This document shows positions 16,850 to 19,620 of a stretch of 19,620 bases of DNA, piece by piece. Numbering within the stretch: the first letter of the stretch is position 1; each line of letters begins with the position of its first letter. The notes below the pieces were generated by a model. It was not told the origin of the DNA, ran no database searches, and was given only the letters and a program-made list of their open reading frames with translations. This DNA comes from Bacteroidota bacterium (GTDB lineage Bacteria; Bacteroidota; Bacteroidia; B-17B0; Aurantibacillaceae), in assembly GCA_025360565.1 (NCBI GenBank), contig JANYBY010000390.1:1-19620 (forward strand). Reading direction: 5' to 3'. The position numbers were made by a program, and so were the translations under genes.

Positions 16850-16967
16850 ATGCACTATGTGCGGCAATCGGTCTCAAAATAAATGCCCGTAACCACTTCT
16901 ACTAAAATAATTTTCGTACTTTTAGCTTAGGAGGAATAAGGCCGCATTAACTTACAACAATTTACGT

Positions 16968-17345
16968 ATGAATAATCTTATCATTGAAAGAACAGCCGGT
17001 ACTCCCGAAATTAATTTTAACGCGCAAACCGGGTTACTTCAAATTTCGGGCCGAGCCAACGCGAACAATATAACAACCTTTTATAAAACATTGGATGCAT
17101 GGTTGGATGCTTACGTTGCCAACCCGGCCGAACAAACCGTTATTGAACTGGAACTGGATTATATTAATTCAGTTTTCAGTAAATTATTATTTATCTTTTT
17201 GGAAAAAAGTAAAGCGATCGCAAAAAAAAATAAAAAGCTGATCATAAAATGGTATCATTTTGCGGATGATGAGGATAGTATGGATGATGCAAAGCGTTAT
17301 TCAAAGATCATTAATTTTCCGTTCGAAACAATTGCAAGAGACTAA
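16968..17345 (+). CDS. SiaC-like regulatory phosphoprotein (DUF1987)
   Basis: A 125-residue single-domain protein that I recognise as DUF1987/SiaC. It has the N-terminal TPEINFNAQTGLLQISGRA strand pair, a central ELELDYINSVFSKLLF segment, LIIKWYHFADDEDSMDDA, and the closing INFPFETI. In Pseudomonas aeruginosa, SiaC has a SpoIIAA-like fold, is phosphorylated on Thr68 by SiaB, dephosphorylated by the PP2C phosphatase SiaA, and activates the diguanylate cyclase SiaD. By eye, Ser68 in YINSVFSK falls where the Pseudomonas site Y-L-N-T lies, so Ser68 is the predicted phosphosite. The next gene, 31 bases on, encodes a SpoIIE/PP2C phosphatase, which fits a substrate-phosphatase pair. A purine-rich aggaggaat at 16928-16936 is too far from the ATG to be its ribosome site. 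An A9 run lies at 17222-17230. Confidence 0.85.
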   Translation: MNNLIIERTAGTPEINFNAQTGLLQISGRANANNITTFYKTLDAWLDAYVANPAEQTVIELELDYINSVFSKLLFIFLEKSKAIAKKNKKLIIKWYHFADDEDSMDDAKRYSKIINFPFETIARD

Positions 17346-17376
17346 TTCTCTAACCTTTTATTTACTCAGGCCTCTT

Positions 17377-19620
17377 TTGAAAAAGCAACACGTAATAATT
17401 ATTTTAATACTTTTTTGTACCGGTATTTTTGCGCGGCAAAGTAAAAAAGATTCGTTGCTTTTGCATCTGCACAAACCCGGTAACGATACCGCAAAGATCC
17501 AAATTTTGCACCGGCTTTATCTTTTAAGCGATTCGGTGAGTTACGCAAACAGGGCACTTCAGCTGGCCACACAAATAAATTATAAAGCCGGGCAGGCACA
17601 GGCCTTGTTAGATATTGGCCGCTCATATTACTTTGCGGGCAAAGTAGATATATCGTTAAATAATTTAATTAAGTCGGTAAAATTGGCCGAAGAAATTAAA
17701 GATAAAACTGTACTCAAAGGCGCATACCGTTATATTGGCTTTATTTACCGGCCGCACGAACCTTACAAAGCAAAAGAGTATTACGAAAAGAGTTTACAAA
17801 TGTGTAACGAAACAGGCGATGAACTTGGCGCATCGTACGCGTTGAGTGCCATTGGCAATATTTACGAGGGTATTTATGATAATAACCGCGAGAACAATAA
17901 AAAGGCGCTCGATTATTATTTACGCAGTTTACGCATTCGCGAAATAAAAGGTTCTGCTTCTGAATTGGCCGCCTCGCTTAACGAAACTTCCAGAATGTAC
18001 GATGCCGTTGGTTTTTTTTCGGAAGCATTGAACCTAAGGTTAAAAGGCCTGCAAATAGCCGAAAAAACGGGTGATATTGAGAACATTGTTTTTTTATGCA
18101 ACGTGTTAGGCAATAATTACACGCTTAAAAAAGAGTATAAAACAGCTTTAACCTATCAGTTAAGAGCCTTTGAGTTGGGCCAAAAAAAAGGCAATAATTT
18201 TGAAGTGCTTTACGATGTTGCAAAAGCAATTGGCGTTTGCTATAACGCCCTTGGCGATTTTAAACTGGCAAACAATTATTTTTTATTTTGCGCCGCCTGT
18301 AACGATTCGTTAAAAGAAAAAGCAAAACGTTACGATTATAATCTGTCGGGTATAAAGCAGGGTTTGGAAAAGGAAGTGGGCGAACAAAAATTGTTATTAA
18401 AAGATCTTGAAGTTGCAAAACACAAAGCGGAGGTTGATAAGCAAACTACTTTACGCAACGCTTTTTTAATTGGTTTTGCAATTGTGTTTATTTTAATATT
18501 GTTGCTTTTTAGAGGTTATAAACAAAAACAAAAAGTAAATAAACAGCTCGATCGTAAGAATAATTTAATAGAACAGGCAAACAAAACGCTCGCCATCAGC
18601 GAAAATAAATTTAAACAAATTACCGAAACCATTAACGACGTGTTTTATTTGTACAACATTGTTCAAAAAAAATATGAGTACATAAGTCCCAATTGCACTG
18701 CCGTGTTGGGTATTGATCAGGATTATTTTTATAACGGAAAAAGCACCAAAGCAATTGTGCATAAAGACGACCTTCAATTGGTTATGGATGCCAATGTAAA
18801 AGTGGATAATGGCATAGCTTATGATATTGAGTACAGAATTTATTTTGGAGATACTATAAAATGGATCGCCGAAAAATCTTCGGCCATTTTTGACGAGGCA
18901 GGAAAGTTGGTAAGAAACTCGGGCATTTGTCGCGATGTTACCGAACGTAAAAAAAGCGAGGAGGCACTTCGAAAACACGATCAGGATATGATGGATGGTA
19001 TTTTATACGCCAAAACTATTCAGGACGCTATTCTTGTACCGAAAGAAAAAATTGCTGAACGCTTTAAGGAGTTTTTTATTTTTTCTATTCCTAAAGAAAT
19101 TGTAAGCGGCGATTTTTATTTTTATAAGGAAACCAAGAACGGTGTATTTATTGCCGCGGCCGATTGTACCGGGCATGGGGTTCCCGCGGGTTTTATGAGT
19201 ATGTTAGGCAACGCTTTTTTAGATGAAATAATTAGCGACACAAAATTAATTACCCCCGCCCGTGTGCTCGATCAATTAAAAGAGCTTATCATTAATACCC
19301 TGCATCAAAATAAAAGCGATTCGGAAAGTAAAGATGGGATGGATATTGCTTTACTTTATTTTGAAAACAACAATCGGTACATACAATATGCCGGCGCTTT
19401 TAATCCGCTTTACTTGTTGCGCAATGGCGCGCTGCAGGAGTATGAAGCCGACCCCTTTCCAATTGGTATTGATGTAAATAATTCAAACACTCCTTTTACA
19501 AACAATAGTATTGAACTGAATGAAGGAGATATAGTATATATTTTCAGTGATGGTTTTGCCGATCAGATCGGCGGAGCGCCTGCCTACCGGCAAGGCAGGC
19601 AGGGCCGTAAATTTTCAAAA
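17377..19620 (+). CDS. TPR/PAS transmembrane sensor with SpoIIE phosphatase output (3' truncated)
   Basis: The frame is open from TTG 17377 to the window edge (748 codons) and continues beyond it. The N terminus is a signal peptide (LKKQHVIIILILFCTGIFA). TPR-like helical repeats cover about 55-300 and a helix with EVAKHKAEVDKQ leads into one membrane helix (about 361-380). A PAS domain follows (about 408-530: FKQITETINDVFYLYN to GICRDVTERKKSEEAL), then the linker DGILYAKTIQDAIL and the SpoIIE domain (from about 562). Catalytic residues are D579 (GDFYF), D596 (ADCTGHG), DGMD and D725 (SDGFADQ); the last aspartate motif lies past the edge. It is more divergent than the other phosphatases here. 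An APAYRQGRQ insertion after DQIGG coincides with a DNA palindrome at 19578-19600. The likely substrate is the SiaC-like protein encoded just upstream. Confidence 0.92.
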   Translation, partial: MKKQHVIIILILFCTGIFARQSKKDSLLLHLHKPGNDTAKIQILHRLYLLSDSVSYANRALQLATQINYKAGQAQALLDIGRSYYFAGKVDISLNNLIKSVKLAEEIKDKTVLKGAYRYIGFIYRPHEPYKAKEYYEKSLQMCNETGDELGASYALSAIGNIYEGIYDNNRENNKKALDYYLRSLRIREIKGSASELAASLNETSRMYDAVGFFSEALNLRLKGLQIAEKTGDIENIVFLCNVLGNNYTLKKEYKTALTYQLRAFELGQKKGNNFEVLYDVAKAIGVCYNALGDFKLANNYFLFCAACNDSLKEKAKRYDYNLSGIKQGLEKEVGEQKLLLKDLEVAKHKAEVDKQTTLRNAFLIGFAIVFILILLLFRGYKQKQKVNKQLDRKNNLIEQANKTLAISENKFKQITETINDVFYLYNIVQKKYEYISPNCTAVLGIDQDYFYNGKSTKAIVHKDDLQLVMDANVKVDNGIAYDIEYRIYFGDTIKWIAEKSSAIFDEAGKLVRNSGICRDVTERKKSEEALRKHDQDMMDGILYAKTIQDAILVPKEKIAERFKEFFIFSIPKEIVSGDFYFYKETKNGVFIAAADCTGHGVPAGFMSMLGNAFLDEIISDTKLITPARVLDQLKELIINTLHQNKSDSESKDGMDIALLYFENNNRYIQYAGAFNPLYLLRNGALQEYEADPFPIGIDVNNSNTPFTNNSIELNEGDIVYIFSDGFADQIGGAPAYRQGRQGRKFSK
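19578..19600 (+). repeat. Palindromic element inserted in frame in the TPR/PAS/SpoIIE gene
   Basis: Perfect 8-base arms gcctgcct and aggcaggc around a 7-base loop. It lies where the paralogues read DQFGGPKGKKF; here DQIGG is followed by APAYRQGRQ before GRKF resumes, a gain of about eight residues. This fits a small GC-rich repeat inserted in frame in a surface loop. Confidence 0.6.

Noticed and set aside
18565..18978. Minus-strand ORF of 137 codons
   Set aside because: Antisense to the PAS region of a continuous forward frame with clear TPR, PAS and SpoIIE motifs; no domain recognisable.
1..19620. Search for tRNA, rRNA, insertion sequences or transposase genes
   Set aside because: None recognised by eye. 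The palindromes at 10592-10607, 11025-11043, 11401-11421 and 19578-19600 are too small to be insertion sequences and no transposase is present.

Overview
The window comes from a Bacteroidota genome, probably an environmental or free-living lineage; I cannot place it below phylum. The evidence is low GC content, secreted proteins with type IX secretion (T9SS) C-terminal sorting domains, Reg_prop/Y_Y_Y sensors, DUF983, almost no Shine-Dalgarno sites, TAnnTTTG-like promoter boxes and many GTG or TTG starts.

Layout. 2-1702 (+) is the 3' part of a propeller/Y_Y_Y sensor fused to a SpoIIE (PP2C-type) phosphatase. 1703-2049 is non-coding and holds a decayed phosphatase gene tail. 2050-3192 (-) is an RhlE-like DEAD-box helicase. 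3322-5250 (+) is a secreted T9SS cargo protein. 5402-8872 (+) is a full-length propeller/Y_Y_Y/SpoIIE sensor-phosphatase. 8934-9173 (+) is a double-CDGSH iron-sulfur protein. 9199-11373 (+) is a TPR/SpoIIE sensor-phosphatase. 11374-11690 holds two more orphan phosphatase tails, a palindromic repeat and a strong bidirectional terminator. 11691-13229 (-) is a seven-repeat FG-GAP secreted protein. 16794-13338 (-) looks like an operon of two TPR membrane proteins that lack the phosphatase domain, followed by a DUF983 protein. 16968-17345 (+) is a SiaC-like (DUF1987) regulatory phosphoprotein, followed after 31 nt by a TPR/PAS/SpoIIE phosphatase that runs off the right edge.

How it fits together. 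The window is a signalling island. At least four SpoIIE phosphatases with different periplasmic inputs (propeller twice, TPR, TPR+PAS) share the same output module. One SiaC-type adaptor, the kind of small SpoIIAA-fold phosphoprotein that PP2C phosphatases of this class dephosphorylate, sits directly before one of them. Two TPR paralogues keep the membrane anchor and signalling helix but stop exactly where the phosphatase should begin. I infer a multi-input partner-switching network. No cognate kinase (SiaB-like) is visible here, so it should lie elsewhere, perhaps just beyond the right edge.

The locus also shows fast gene turnover: orphan gene tails, near-identical output modules on different sensors, and small palindromic elements inserted in frame into phosphatase loops.
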